Positions 1-8,231 are shown, counted from the first letter of the stretch. The stretch is 64,000 bases of DNA from Fodinibacter luteus (GCF_039541575.1 NZ_BAABGM010000022.1:54489-118488); one strand, 5' to 3'. The notes: generated by a model not told the origin, from the sequence alone. Numbers and translations: made by a program.

Positions 1-800
1 TCTGGGGTGCCTCGGGGTACGTCGGCGCGTTCGGGAGGGCGCTCAACCGCATCTACCAGGTCGACGAGGGCCGCCCCGTGTGGAAGCTGCGGCCCATCGT
101 GCTCCTCGTCACCCTCGGCCTCGTCGTCATGGCGGCGATCGTGCTCGTGGGGCTCGTCGTGAGTGGCCCGATCGCCCAGGCCATCGGTGAGGCCGTCGGG
201 TTCGGCGAGCAGAGCCTCGCGGTGTGGAACCTCGCGAAGTGGCCGGTCATCCTCGGCGTCGTCGTCGTCATGGTCGCGGTGCTCTACTACGCGACGCCCA
301 ACGTCAAGCAGCCCAAGTTCCGGTGGATGTCGGTCGGAGCGGCCGTGGCCATCGGCATCTGGGTCATCGCCTCGCTCGGGTTCGGGTTCTACGTCTCGAA
401 CTTCGCCCGCTACGACTCGCTCTACGGCTCCCTCGGGAGCGTCATCGTCTTCCTCCTGTGGCTGTGGCTCACCAACCTCGCCCTGCTCTTCGGGGCCGAG
501 GTCGACGCAGAGCTGGAGCGGGCGCGGCAGCTGCAGGCCGGCATCCGCGCCGAGCGCACGCTGCAGCTGCCCCCGCGCGACGACTCCGTGTCGCGCAAGG
601 CCGCCTCCAAGCTGGAGCAGCGGGTCGCCGAGGGGAGGCGGCTCCGGCTCGAGGCGGAGGCCTCGGCGGGGGGCGACGCCGACTCCAGCGGGAATGGTCG
701 AGGGCGTGGACGCCACGGGCGCACGGGCGCCGCTCGCGCCGCGACGGCATCCGACGTCGAGCTCGAGCCGCTGCCGTCCGAGCTCGCCCGCCGATCCTGA
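1..800 (+). CDS. YihY/BrkB-family inner membrane protein (5' partial)
   Basis: The gene enters from the left edge; the open frame runs from base 3 without a start. The first residues (SGYVGAFGRALNRIY) and the stretch ending FGAEVDAELERARQLQ are hallmarks of the YihY/BrkB (UPF0761) family of polytopic inner membrane proteins. At least three hydrophobic segments follow one another (bases ~105-195, 250-290, 325-395), plus the family's last helix near 440-495. The tail is a charged cytoplasmic region of about 85 residues rich in Arg, Glu and Gly. Family function is unsettled; despite the old 'ribonuclease BN' label these are membrane proteins of unknown role. Family assignment is firm. Confidence 0.9.
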   Translation, partial: WGASGYVGAFGRALNRIYQVDEGRPVWKLRPIVLLVTLGLVVMAAIVLVGLVVSGPIAQAIGEAVGFGEQSLAVWNLAKWPVILGVVVVMVAVLYYATPNVKQPKFRWMSVGAAVAIGIWVIASLGFGFYVSNFARYDSLYGSLGSVIVFLLWLWLTNLALLFGAEVDAELERARQLQAGIRAERTLQLPPRDDSVSRKAASKLEQRVAEGRRLRLEAEASAGGDADSSGNGRGRGRHGRTGAARAATASDVELEPLPSELARRS

Positions 801-863
801 GCCGGCCCTCAGGAGCCGCCTGTGACCTGCGCACCTCTGGCGTCCCGGGGCTCGCCGGTGACC

Positions 864-899
864 TACCATTGTCCGGTGATTGCGACGACACGCCGGTGA
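864..899 (+). promoter_or_regulatory. Leaderless promoter and 7-codon upstream ORF before the kinase gene
   Basis: TACCAT at 864-869 is a good actinobacterial -10 box. Six bases later GTG (876) opens a mini-ORF reading MIATTRR, whose TGA (897-899) overlaps the kinase GTG (896-898) in a GTGA junction. Such spacing is typical of leaderless transcripts, so the mini-ORF could be translated from the transcript's 5' end and hand ribosomes to the kinase start. This is inference; no ribosome data are available. Confidence 0.45.
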
Positions 900-1948
900 A
901 CCGGTTCCACGAGGGCTTCGTCCTGGGCGACCGGTACACGCTGACGGGGCGTATCGCGTCCGGTGGCATGGGCGACGTCTGGGAGGCCAGCGACACCGTC
1001 CTGGAGCGGCCCGTCGCGGTGAAGATCCTGCGCCCCAGCCTCGACGAGGAGGAGGTCTTCGCGCGCCGGTTCCGCAACGAGGCTCTGCACACCGCCAACC
1101 TCGCCCACGTCAACGTCGCCACCGTCTTCGACTACGGCGAGGAGGACAACCTGGCCTACCTCGTCATGGAGCTCGTGCCGGGCGAGCCGCTGTCCGACCT
1201 CGTCAAGCGCGAGGGCGCGCTGCCGCCGGCCCAGGTCCGCCAGATCATGGCCCAGGCGGCGCTCGCGCTCGGTGCCGCGCACGAGGCGGGCGTCGTCCAC
1301 CGCGACGTCAAGCCGGCGAACATCCTCGTCATGCCCGACGGCACCGTGAAGCTCACCGACTTCGGCATCGCCCGCGCCGTCGACGGCTCGGGCCACACCC
1401 AGACCGGCGAGGTGCTCGGCACCCCCCACTACCTCTCGCCCGAGCAGGCCCTCGGCGAGCCGGCCACCGGCGCCTCCGACCTGTACGCCCTCGGGATCGT
1501 CGCGCACGAGATGCTCACCGGGCGGCGCCCGTTCGACAAGGGGACGCCGGTCGCGACGGCGCTCGCCCAGGTCAACGACCCGCCGCCGTCGCTGCCCCCG
1601 CACGTCCCCCCGGGCCTGCGCGCGCTCATCGAGCAGTGCCTCGAGAAGAGCCCCGCGGACCGGCCCTCGAGCGCCCGTGAGCTCGGTGAGCGGCTCGGCC
1701 TACCCGAGGAGGACCTGCCCGAGGCCGGCGAGGATGCCGCGGACGTCGTCGGCACGGCCGCTGCGGAGGAGGCCGCGCTCGACGACCGGCCCTCGGCCCC
1801 GCCCCGCTGGACCGGCGGTGGTGACCCGACGCCGACGCCGACGAGCGTGCCGGTGGCGCCGAAGGGGCACGTGCACTGGGCGTGGGTGCCCGGCGTGAGC
1901 GTCGCGATCCTGGCCGTCGCGACCGTGTGGTACCTCCTGGCCCGCTGA
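896..1948 (+). CDS. Membrane-anchored serine/threonine protein kinase (PknB-like)
   Basis: A 350-aa Hanks-type kinase. The glycine loop (ASGGMG, ~21-26), the ATP-binding Lys in VAVKIL (~43), the catalytic loop HRDVKPAN (~135-142) and DFG (~155-157) are all intact, so it should be active. A linker rich in Ala, Glu and Pro follows, then a single C-terminal transmembrane helix (~326-348) with almost nothing outside. It therefore lacks the PASTA sensor repeats of true PknB and should stay at the inner membrane facing the cytoplasm. GTG 896 was chosen because the kinase fold begins at once and it overlaps the stop of a 7-codon upstream ORF. The open frame extends further upstream, but only as out-of-frame shadow of the preceding gene. 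Confidence 0.9.
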   Translation: MNRFHEGFVLGDRYTLTGRIASGGMGDVWEASDTVLERPVAVKILRPSLDEEEVFARRFRNEALHTANLAHVNVATVFDYGEEDNLAYLVMELVPGEPLSDLVKREGALPPAQVRQIMAQAALALGAAHEAGVVHRDVKPANILVMPDGTVKLTDFGIARAVDGSGHTQTGEVLGTPHYLSPEQALGEPATGASDLYALGIVAHEMLTGRRPFDKGTPVATALAQVNDPPPSLPPHVPPGLRALIEQCLEKSPADRPSSARELGERLGLPEEDLPEAGEDAADVVGTAAAEEAALDDRPSAPPRWTGGGDPTPTPTSVPVAPKGHVHWAWVPGVSVAILAVATVWYLLAR

Positions 1949-1973
1949 GGGCGCGCCGGCGCTCGCGGTCTTC

Positions 1974-2029
1974 CGCGAACGTGGGTGAAGACCGTCGGGA
2001 GGGGACGAGGATGTTCACCCACGTTCGCG
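1974..2029. terminator. Perfect 16-bp inverted repeat after the kinase gene
   Basis: Arms CGCGAACGTGGGTGAA (1974-1989) and its exact complement (2014-2029) enclose a 24-nt loop between the kinase stop and tRNA-Lys. There is no U-tract. A transcription terminator is the simplest reading; a protein-binding palindrome is possible. Confidence 0.5.
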
Positions 2030-2085
2030 AGGAACCCGACGCCGTTAGAGTGTTCGCGCCACGGCCGGATGCCGTGCGCCCGCCA

Positions 2086-2161
2086 GGGCCTCTAGCTCAA
2101 CTGGCAGAGCTGCGGACTTTTAATCCGTAGGTTGTGGGTTCGAGCCCCACGGGGCCCACCA
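2086..2161 (+). tRNA. tRNA-Lys (anticodon TTT)
   Basis: A complete cloverleaf. The acceptor GGGCCTC pairs with GGGGCCC (2151-2157), the anticodon loop is CTTTTAA, the T-arm is GTGGG-TTCGAGC-CCCAC, the discriminator is A2158, and CCA is encoded at 2159-2161. The 3' half from 2124 is the attachment site of the element to its right; the sequence supplied by the element keeps the tRNA intact. Confidence 0.97.
2124..2160 (+). repeat. attL: 37-bp core within tRNA-Lys
   Basis: It is identical base for base to 32467-32503. It begins in the 3' strand of the anticodon stem, includes the whole T-arm and acceptor 3' strand, and ends in the encoded CC. This is the usual crossover location for tRNA-targeting tyrosine integrases. 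Confidence 0.95.
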
Positions 2162-2213
2162 ACACCGCAGGTCAGCGGCCTGCACCCGCTTCGGCTCGTC
2201 GACCAAAATGGCC

Positions 2214-2237
2214 TGTGGGCACTCATGTGGGCACTCA
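2214..2237. repeat. Two tandem 12-bp repeats near the integrase end (candidate arm sites)
   Basis: TGTGGGCACTCA occurs twice head to tail between attL and the integrase stop codon. Short tandem repeats here commonly serve as arm-type binding sites for the integrase. A related but not identical tandem pair lies beside attR at 32350-32371. Confidence 0.5.
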
Positions 2238-2245
2238 TGCTCTGA

Positions 2246-3418
2246 TCACGGCTCATCGACAACGGCTCGGGGGCGCTGGTCATCGGCGAACGACTCAAGG
2301 GCCGCAGCGAGCTCTGGTGAGACCGCACGCCGACCCATGTAGACGTCCTGAGTCATCGAGATGCGCGCGTGGCCGAGCTGGTCGGCGATCATCCTGGCGC
2401 TGGCACCCTTGCTGTCCAGCAGGGTCGCGACGGTCTTCCGAAACGTGTGCGGGGTGACCCACTCGTAGTCGGTCCCTGTCCTCACCCTTCGGAAGGCGGC
2501 ACCGACGTTGTTCCGGTCCCGGTAGCCGCCCACCGCATCGGCAAACACCGGGCTATCCGGCACACCCAGCCGTGCCCGCCGCGCCTCCAGCATGGTGAAA
2601 CACCAGCCCGGGAGAACCAGGGTACGCAGCGATGACCGGGACTTCGGGCGCGACGCTACGAGGCCCTTCCCCTTGACCCGAATGATCGTGCGCTCAACCC
2701 GCAACGACCCTCGGTCGAAGTCGATGTCGCTCCACCGCACACCCAGCGCCTCACCGAGGCGAAGACCGGTACCGAGGATGAACCGCGCCAGGTCGGCGAG
2801 GTCATGACGTCGTGCGAACTCGTCGGTGTCCAGGATGTTCAGCCACTCCTGAATCTGCGCCGGCGTCATGGCCTTGGCCGTCCGGTCACGATTGAGCTCG
2901 AGAGGCGCGGTGTCCCGAACAGGGTTGAATGGCAGGCCTCCCTGCCTAACGACCCACCCACAGATCCCCGACAGAACCGTGCGGCAGAGCTTCGCCGTGG
3001 AGTACCCCTTGGTGCGCAGGATCTCCTGCAGGAAGCGGTCGACGCGTGGCACGGTCAGCTCCCCAAGCCTGAGGTCGCCAAGTCCCGGGCCGACATGCTT
3101 CTCGACCGCATGACGATAGAGATCCAGGGTTGTGTGACTGCGCGTCCCTCGCTCCACGCGTTCCTCCACCACCACCAACCACGCAGTGGCTGCGTCCCCG
3201 AGCTTCGCTGAGGCGCTGAAGCCGGGTTCATCGCCCACTGTCACGGCGAGCTCCAGTGCCCTCATCACCTCGCGGCGTGCAGCGGCACGCGTGGGACCGG
3301 CGCGCTTGATCCGGCGGCGCCGACCCGAGAAGTCGCGGAAGTTGACCATCGCGACGACGCTGCGACCCTGCTTGCCGTAGATGATGTCGCCGTGCTCCCC
3401 CAGGCCGAGCGGTCTCAT
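2246..3418 (-). CDS. int: Tyrosine site-specific integrase
   Basis: A 390-aa phage-type integrase that recombines the 37-bp tRNA-Lys core to insert or excise the element. After an N-terminal arm-binding region and a SAM-like core-binding domain (~70-165), the catalytic set is present: Arg in GTGLRLGEAL (~R220), HTFR (~H324, R327), the His of LGHA (~H350) and the nucleophile Tyr in TQDVYMG (~Y360). ATG 3418 is chosen because it overlaps the xis stop as ATGA; the open frame extends upstream only as shadow. It is the last gene of a tightly coupled operon starting at 8147, so its expression follows the Pra promoter. Confidence 0.95.
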   Translation of the reverse strand: MRPLGLGEHGDIIYGKQGRSVVAMVNFRDFSGRRRRIKRAGPTRAAARREVMRALELAVTVGDEPGFSASAKLGDAATAWLVVVEERVERGTRSHTTLDLYRHAVEKHVGPGLGDLRLGELTVPRVDRFLQEILRTKGYSTAKLCRTVLSGICGWVVRQGGLPFNPVRDTAPLELNRDRTAKAMTPAQIQEWLNILDTDEFARRHDLADLARFILGTGLRLGEALGVRWSDIDFDRGSLRVERTIIRVKGKGLVASRPKSRSSLRTLVLPGWCFTMLEARRARLGVPDSPVFADAVGGYRDRNNVGAAFRRVRTGTDYEWVTPHTFRKTVATLLDSKGASARMIADQLGHARISMTQDVYMGRRAVSPELAAALESFADDQRPRAVVDEP

Positions 3419-3618
3419 GACGCCACGTCGGTCGACAGCCCAGCGACCCACGCCTTGACATCTTCGGGTCGGTACCGCAGACGCCGGCCAACGCGACGAC
3501 CGGGTGGCCCCATGCCCTGCCCTCGCCACGAGTACAGGGTCTGGACCGGAACGCCGAGGTAGTAGCTGGCGTCTTCGATGCTCCAGAGTCGGTCCTCCGC
3601 GAGTGCCTGGTCGCTCAT
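3415..3618 (-). CDS. xis: Excisionase, MerR/AlpA-type helix-turn-helix
   Basis: A 67-aa protein with one winged helix-turn-helix. The pattern SIEDASYYLGVPVQTLYSWR, then PGRRVGRRLRYRPEDVKAWV, is the classic 'excisionase/AlpA' DNA-binding domain of pSAM2-like elements, which directs integrase toward excision. It overlaps rep upstream and int downstream by 4 nt each (ATGA), so stoichiometry with both is translationally coupled. Confidence 0.88.
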   Translation of the reverse strand: MSDQALAEDRLWSIEDASYYLGVPVQTLYSWRGQGMGPPGRRVGRRLRYRPEDVKAWVAGLSTDVAS

Positions 3619-5132
3619 CCTGCTGCCCTCATCCCCGGTGTCCTTGCAGTTGCCGAACGACTGTCCACAGGCGGATCTGCGCGAGCACGCGACTTGGCGT
3701 ACTCGTACTGCTCACGCCAGCGGCGCCGCTCGAGCACCGTCTCCATGAGCACCTCGGCCGACGTTCCGCCATGACTCACGACCGCCGCCCAAACGAACCG
3801 GCCCTCGCCGTCGCTTGCCTCGACCTCGGCAGCCATCCGACCGGCCGACTCGACTTCGATCCCCGCGGCCTCGAGCGCCTCTCGAACCACGGCAGCGCGA
3901 TCCGCCTTGTGGTCGGCCAACGTCTTCCCCGACCACCCCCGCGAGACGAGCACCCTGCGCCCGCCGACCCCGAGGTGCTCCCTGTCGTGTGCCTTGCTGA
4001 AGCACCAGCCCGGCACGAGCCCCGGACCAGCCTCCTTCGGCTGCACTCCGAAGCGGAGCCAGTTGGCGCAGCTCGGAGAGCACGGAAGCCAGCGAACCTC
4101 GTCGTGGAGCCGGTCGATGTGGGCCTCGTACGCAGCATCGTGCGCCTGGTCGGCATACGTCTCGCCGACGGCCTTGGTCAGGTACTTGGTGAGGTAACGG
4201 ACGGACCGTTCTGCGTCGGGGGTGCCGGCGAGCAGCCCCTGCACGTCGATCTGGCGGCCGAACCGGATCACGTGGGCGGGCTGCGCGTCCTCGTCGAGGT
4301 CGAGCTGGGCCAACGCGCCGGCCCAGGTCTGCAGCGGCTCCCCCGTGGTCGGGTCGAGGTAGTCCATGCCGTCCCACACGGGAAGCTCGTCCACGTACAC
4401 CGGGCGGCTCATCTGCGGCCACCAAATCTGGTGGTAGGTCGCCCGAGTCACCTCCTTGATGACCGCCCGGGGGACGGCACCACGGATCGCGACGTGGAAG
4501 TGCGGCGCCAGCCGGCGCTGACCCTCGACCGCTCCGAAGTACTGCACCTTGTAGCCGGCACACCGCCGGAGGTTCTGGAACCAGCGGTCGAGGAGCCGCG
4601 GGAAGTACAGGGCGTCAAGGGCTGCCCGGTGATAGTCGTACTCACGCCAGTTCTGCGGCGTGCCGGTGCCAGCCACGGTCCGTCCGTAGCCGGGAAGGGT
4701 GAGTGTGATGAACATCGACGGTCGGTACATCTTGCCGTCGCTGGCGCGGAAGACCTGGCCGATGGTGCGGTCCTCCTGGGGCCGGCGAGGCAGATCCGCA
4801 GCGTCCGTGCGCCGACGGGTCGTTCGACCCCGGTGGGTCGTTGCGACGTCCTCGCTGGTCTCCAGCTCGGCAGGTGGCTCCTTGAGGCGGACTGGGACGT
4901 CGGGTTCCTCCTCGAGGTGCCACCCAGCGATGCACTGGTGCATGCGCAGCGTCCGCGCCCGAGCGGCGCATGAGGGGCATCGGGACTCGCGCGTCGACTG
5001 GCAGGGCAGAGCGACGAGCACAGCCTCACCTGTCTCCCGGTCGATGACCCGCCGCAGCAGGGGGCGGATGCAGACGCGCTCCTTGACCGCGTACTCCTGC
5101 ACGGCATCGAGCGGGACCTCAGACGGCTTCAT
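3615..5132 (-). CDS. rep: Rolling-circle replication initiator (RepSA-like, HUH)
   Basis: A 505-aa protein matching the initiators of pSAM2-type elements. A Cys-rich N-terminal patch (C44, CPSC 52-55, C67) is followed by FITLTLPGYG (~141-150), the metal-binding HUH motif PHFHVAIRG (~210-218) and a candidate catalytic Tyr in VRYLTKYLTK (~311-320). It should nick a double-strand origin and start rolling-circle replication of the excised circle. Since no MOB relaxase is visible, it may also process DNA for transfer (inference). The start overlaps whiB by 14 nt. Confidence 0.85.
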   Translation of the reverse strand: MKPSEVPLDAVQEYAVKERVCIRPLLRRVIDRETGEAVLVALPCQSTRESRCPSCAARARTLRMHQCIAGWHLEEEPDVPVRLKEPPAELETSEDVATTHRGRTTRRRTDAADLPRRPQEDRTIGQVFRASDGKMYRPSMFITLTLPGYGRTVAGTGTPQNWREYDYHRAALDALYFPRLLDRWFQNLRRCAGYKVQYFGAVEGQRRLAPHFHVAIRGAVPRAVIKEVTRATYHQIWWPQMSRPVYVDELPVWDGMDYLDPTTGEPLQTWAGALAQLDLDEDAQPAHVIRFGRQIDVQGLLAGTPDAERSVRYLTKYLTKAVGETYADQAHDAAYEAHIDRLHDEVRWLPCSPSCANWLRFGVQPKEAGPGLVPGWCFSKAHDREHLGVGGRRVLVSRGWSGKTLADHKADRAAVVREALEAAGIEVESAGRMAAEVEASDGEGRFVWAAVVSHGGTSAEVLMETVLERRRWREQYEYAKSRARADPPVDSRSATARTPGMRAAG

Positions 5133-5517
5133 CGAGATCCTCCATCACCCGCAGTGCAAGCGCGGACGTCACCACGGCACGAAGCGTCTCCCCTCGCTGC
5201 AGACGGCGATCGAGGGCAGCGCGCTGTTCGGGGTCGAGACCGCCCCAGATCCCGTATTCCTCGCCGTACAGCAATGCGGCGGACAGGCACCGGGCCCGAA
5301 CCGGGCAAGAGGCGCAGACCGAGCGGGCCGTCCGAGCAGCAGGCGTCCGCGGGTCCTTGAACCAGGCGCCGCTTTCGTCGCTGGAGCACCGGCCGCGCAG
5401 ACGCCAGCGGATTCCATCGAGCTCCTTGATCGCGGCCGCCGTGGTGCGCACGTGCGCCAGTGGGATGCCGAACGATCGGAATGCGACCCTGTGAGACTGA
5501 ACGACGTTGTCGTTCAT
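5119..5517 (-). CDS. WhiB-family iron-sulfur transcription factor
   Basis: A 132-aa protein with the four cluster-binding cysteines (C44, C68, C71, C77; spacing C-x2-C-x5-C) and the GIWGG turn (~89-93) followed by a basic tail. WhiB proteins bind a 4Fe-4S cluster and act with the principal sigma factor. Position between ftsK and rep, overlapping both, suggests that it tunes expression of the element or of host genes in response to redox or nutrient state. The target is not visible from sequence. Confidence 0.92.
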   Translation of the reverse strand: MNDNVVQSHRVAFRSFGIPLAHVRTTAAAIKELDGIRWRLRGRCSSDESGAWFKDPRTPAARTARSVCASCPVRARCLSAALLYGEEYGIWGGLDPEQRAALDRRLQRGETLRAVVTSALALRVMEDLDEAV

Positions 5518-6965
5518 GCCGCCTCTCCCTTCTTCTCCATAACGTGTTGCTCCCTCGCGCTCTCGGCTCTTGAGTCGCCCAAGGACGTGGACAGGGCCAA
5601 CACGTCCTCGTCGGTGAGGAACGCGGAGCGGACCCTGCGCACGTCGCGGCTGCCCTCGACACGGACGTAGGCCACTCCCGGGGTCAGCTCGGAGATGTGG
5701 TCGGCCTCAGCGCCTCGCTCCCGGGCTCCGTCGCCGAGGACCATGTCGACCTGGATCGGGTTGTCGAGGCGCATGGCGATACGTGTGGGGAACAGGTCGC
5801 GCCAGCTGACGACGTCTTTACCGGGGTCCTGCACGGCGGCGATGACCGTGATGCCGACGGCCCGGCCTTGCGTGAGTAGCAGACCTAGGGCGTGCTCGAT
5901 GCGGCGCACGACGGTTCGCTCGGCGAAGGCACTGAGGGTTGCCAGCTCGTCGATGACGATGACGAGGTGCGGGCTCTCCGCGGACGGCTGGTGCAGTCGT
6001 TTGCCGTGAGTGGCGAGGTCGAGGCTGCGGCGGGTCTTGAGGTCGACCGCTTCCTCAAGCAGGTCGCACATCGCCTCTGGCGCCCCGCCCTCGAACCTGG
6101 CGAAGGCGCCGCGGCCGAGTCCGAGCTCCATCCCGCCCTTGGGGTCCAGCGCCCACACCTGAACCCACCCCTCCCGGATCGCCGGCGCGAGCCCGTGGAC
6201 GAGGCTCCACAGCACCGATCCCTTACCCGCCCCGGTGGCACCGGCGATCAACGCGTGGGTCCCCTGCACCCTGAACCGCCAGAGTCGGGCGTCGTCACCA
6301 AGACCAACAGGGATGCCGGTCAGCGCCACCTCAGTGGCTGGTTCGGGGCGGACCACTTCGCGGAGCAGGTCGCGTCGGCGCAGCTCGAGCCACGCCCTAC
6401 CAGGTCGCTCTCTGACGACCTGCGTGCCGTCGACGCCGAAGGCGTGCCCGATCGCGTCCGAGTGGGCGGCCACGTCATCCGGTGTCATCCCGACCGGCAG
6501 TCGCAGGAGCAGCCGGTCCCGTCCCGAGCGGTCGACGACGACGCGCAGAATGTGCGGGACTAGCTGGTTCGTCGCGCGATCGTAGGTCACCACCCCGTGC
6601 GGGTGGACCACGAGCCCGCATCGCATCGCCACGTGCCGCCACCGCAGTCGATAGAGCGGGGCACGCCAGAGCAGGATGAGCCGCGGCGCCGCCTGCCGCG
6701 TGAACGAGTCGCGGTGGGCGAACCCCCATGTCGTGAGTGCCACAGCGATCAGCACCACCAGACCGGCAGCCGCGGCGAGGCTGAACCGCCACACCGTCAC
6801 GCCAACAACAGCCAGCCCGATCGCGCTGCCGGCGTTGGGAGCCACGGCCTTCACGACCGCGATCGCCAGGCGCACGAGGAGCCACGCCGCGCGGACAACA
6901 GCCTCGAGGACGATCGACAGCGGGTCATCGGGTGCGACGTAGAGGTCGTCGCCGCGTGTTCTCAT
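5514..6965 (-). CDS. FtsK/SpoIIIE-type DNA translocase (conjugative coupling/TraB-like)
   Basis: A 483-aa protein with two N-terminal transmembrane helices (~25-45 and ~50-80), Walker A GATGAGKGS (~242-250) and Walker B HLVIVIDELATL (~333-344). In pSAM2-type elements an FtsK-like TraB alone moves double-stranded DNA between hyphae; in Tn916/pCW3-type systems an FtsK-like protein (TcpA) couples DNA to a type IV channel. This element also encodes a channel, so either mode is possible. The start overlaps the upstream gene by 4 nt. Confidence 0.9.
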   Translation of the reverse strand: MRTRGDDLYVAPDDPLSIVLEAVVRAAWLLVRLAIAVVKAVAPNAGSAIGLAVVGVTVWRFSLAAAAGLVVLIAVALTTWGFAHRDSFTRQAAPRLILLWRAPLYRLRWRHVAMRCGLVVHPHGVVTYDRATNQLVPHILRVVVDRSGRDRLLLRLPVGMTPDDVAAHSDAIGHAFGVDGTQVVRERPGRAWLELRRRDLLREVVRPEPATEVALTGIPVGLGDDARLWRFRVQGTHALIAGATGAGKGSVLWSLVHGLAPAIREGWVQVWALDPKGGMELGLGRGAFARFEGGAPEAMCDLLEEAVDLKTRRSLDLATHGKRLHQPSAESPHLVIVIDELATLSAFAERTVVRRIEHALGLLLTQGRAVGITVIAAVQDPGKDVVSWRDLFPTRIAMRLDNPIQVDMVLGDGARERGAEADHISELTPGVAYVRVEGSRDVRRVRSAFLTDEDVLALSTSLGDSRAESAREQHVMEKKGEAA

Positions 6966-7216
6966 GTCAACTCCCTCATGACGTCCTGGTGCACCTCTCG
7001 GAGCAGGCTCGCCACCTCACCGACTTGACGCTCGAGTTGCATGACGGCCCGGTCGAGATCGCGGTCCGGGCAGGTGTGCAGCATCGTGCGGAGAGCGACG
7101 ATGGCCTCGTCGAGGATGTCGACACCCCGCACCAACGCTCGCGTCTGTGCAGAGAGATCGTCGGGGCCGACGCCCAGGAGCTGGGCCCACTCCAGCAGGC
7201 TCCCGGTGCGCATCAC
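6962..7216 (-). CDS. Small element protein, paralogue A
   Basis: An 84-aa, mostly helical acidic protein of unknown function. Shared pattern with the next two genes: an early Trp followed by LGV (EWAQLLGV), a long helix, a PD-x2-L core (CPDRDL) and a C-terminal helix. GTG 7216 overlaps the upstream stop (GTGA) and an ATG follows at 7213; either could start. The tight fit in the operon supports a real gene. Confidence 0.7.
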   Translation of the reverse strand: MMRTGSLLEWAQLLGVGPDDLSAQTRALVRGVDILDEAIVALRTMLHTCPDRDLDRAVMQLERQVGEVASLLREVHQDVMRELT

Positions 7217-7467
7217 AGGCGCTCCCGAATGACTTGCGCATGCAGGTCACGGATCCAGCGGGACGAGTCGTGGACGCGCTCGTGCAGCACCCGCACGGAC
7301 TCGTCCAGCTCGTGGTCTGGCCCGGCGTACACGTGCAACCGCAGACGCAGCACTTGGTCGTCGACGCCGTCGATGAGCCTTCTGAGCAGGCGGACCTGAG
7401 ACAGAACCTCATCGGACTCGACCTCGAACTGGTCTGCCCAGGCCTCGATGACAGGGCGGCGCTGCAT
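7213..7467 (-). CDS. Small element protein, paralogue B
   Basis: An 84-aa protein starting MQRRPVIEAWADQFEV. It has the same layout as its neighbours: Trp near residue 10, then a GPDHEL core and a C-terminal amphipathic helix. ATG 7467 lies one base after the preceding stop, whereas an upstream in-frame start would overlap that gene by 26 nt. Unknown function; probably a duplication product. Confidence 0.7.
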   Translation of the reverse strand: MQRRPVIEAWADQFEVESDEVLSQVRLLRRLIDGVDDQVLRLRLHVYAGPDHELDESVRVLHERVHDSSRWIRDLHAQVIRERL

Positions 7468-7468
7468 G

Positions 7469-7717
7469 TCAAGCCGTCCTGTTGACGTCGCCAAGGGTCT
7501 CGGCGATGCGGGTGCCGGCTGCGGCGAGCGAGCGGGTGGCCGCAGTGAGCATCATGACAAGCTCCTCGTCCGGGCCGTGCGCGAGCGTCGCCCGGATGCG
7601 GTTCACGTCCTCGTAGAGGTCGGCGACCTGACGCGCCTTGGCCTTCAGCGCCCACGGCAGTTCCTTTCGCCCGACGCCGAGGGTCTCCGTCCAGGCGACC
7701 GTGTCGATGGCGCGCAT
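7469..7717 (-). CDS. Small element protein, paralogue C
   Basis: An 82-aa protein with AWTETLGVG near the start and a GPDEEL core, matching the pattern of the two genes downstream. It sits one base after the pra stop. Predicted all-helical, no membrane segment. No recognised family. The three-gene run suggests tandem duplication followed by divergence. Confidence 0.7.
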   Translation of the reverse strand: MRAIDTVAWTETLGVGRKELPWALKAKARQVADLYEDVNRIRATLAHGPDEELVMMLTAATRSLAAAGTRIAETLGDVNRTA

Positions 7718-7718
7718 G

Positions 7719-8147
7719 TCACGCCGCCCGACCCTCGCCGGACGCCGACGCCTTCGGAGTGGCCTTGCCGGGCGCGTGCATGGACTCCGCGCGGAAAGAC
7801 CAGGCGATCCGGGGACGGTTGCCGTTGTCGTCGATGTACGCCAGGGCCGTCAGGCCGGAGAACTCGACGGGCGTGAACGGCGAGGTGCTGTCGTTCGCCG
7901 GCGGCACCGGCTGCACCTTGGCGAGGAACTTGATACTCACGGTCTTGGACTTCTTCGGCGCCTCCGGGTCGGCATCGAGCACGTCGATGGACCAGATGAG
8001 CTCCCCGGTGTCCTTGTCGGTCTGCTGCACCTTGGCGTCGCGCGTGGACTGGTCAAAGTCCAGTACCGCGGTCACGGGCGAGACGATGTACGCACCGTGA
8101 GGGAACACCTCGTGGTGCGAGATCTTGAAGCGTCGGGCGATGGCCAT
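7719..8147 (-). CDS. pra: Pra-like activator of replication, integration and excision
   Basis: A 142-aa protein beginning MAIARRFKISHHEVFPHGAY and containing KVQQTDKDTGELIW, VLDADPEA, KFLAKVQPVPP, FTPVEFSGLTAL and IAWSFRA. These match my memory of the 'plasmid replication, integration and excision activator' family named after Pra of pSAM2. First gene of the operon that ends with int, consistent with a master activator. The divergent HTH gene and the operator-like repeats upstream suggest that it is the repressed switch gene, as KorSA represses pra in pSAM2. Confidence 0.8.
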   Translation of the reverse strand: MAIARRFKISHHEVFPHGAYIVSPVTAVLDFDQSTRDAKVQQTDKDTGELIWSIDVLDADPEAPKKSKTVSIKFLAKVQPVPPANDSTSPFTPVEFSGLTALAYIDDNGNRPRIAWSFRAESMHAPGKATPKASASGEGRAA

Positions 8148-8204
8148 GGTTGTGTCCCCTTCCCAGGACTCTGGATAGCCGAATTGGCTACGACCAGCAG
8201 ACCG

Positions 8205-8213
8205 TTATCCACA
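8205..8213 (+). promoter_or_regulatory. Perfect DnaA box upstream of pra
   Basis: TTATCCACA, the consensus DnaA box, lies 58 bp upstream of the pra start. A second perfect copy in the opposite orientation precedes the secretion operon at 18381. It could couple the element's genes or replication to host DnaA. Confidence 0.5.
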
Positions 8214-8231
8214 GGACCTCGGTACCGCCTC

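Noticed and set aside
3504..4973. A 489-codon plus-strand open frame opposite rep
   Set aside because: It is the shadow of the HUH replication initiator; its residues are Pro/Arg/His-rich without any motif.
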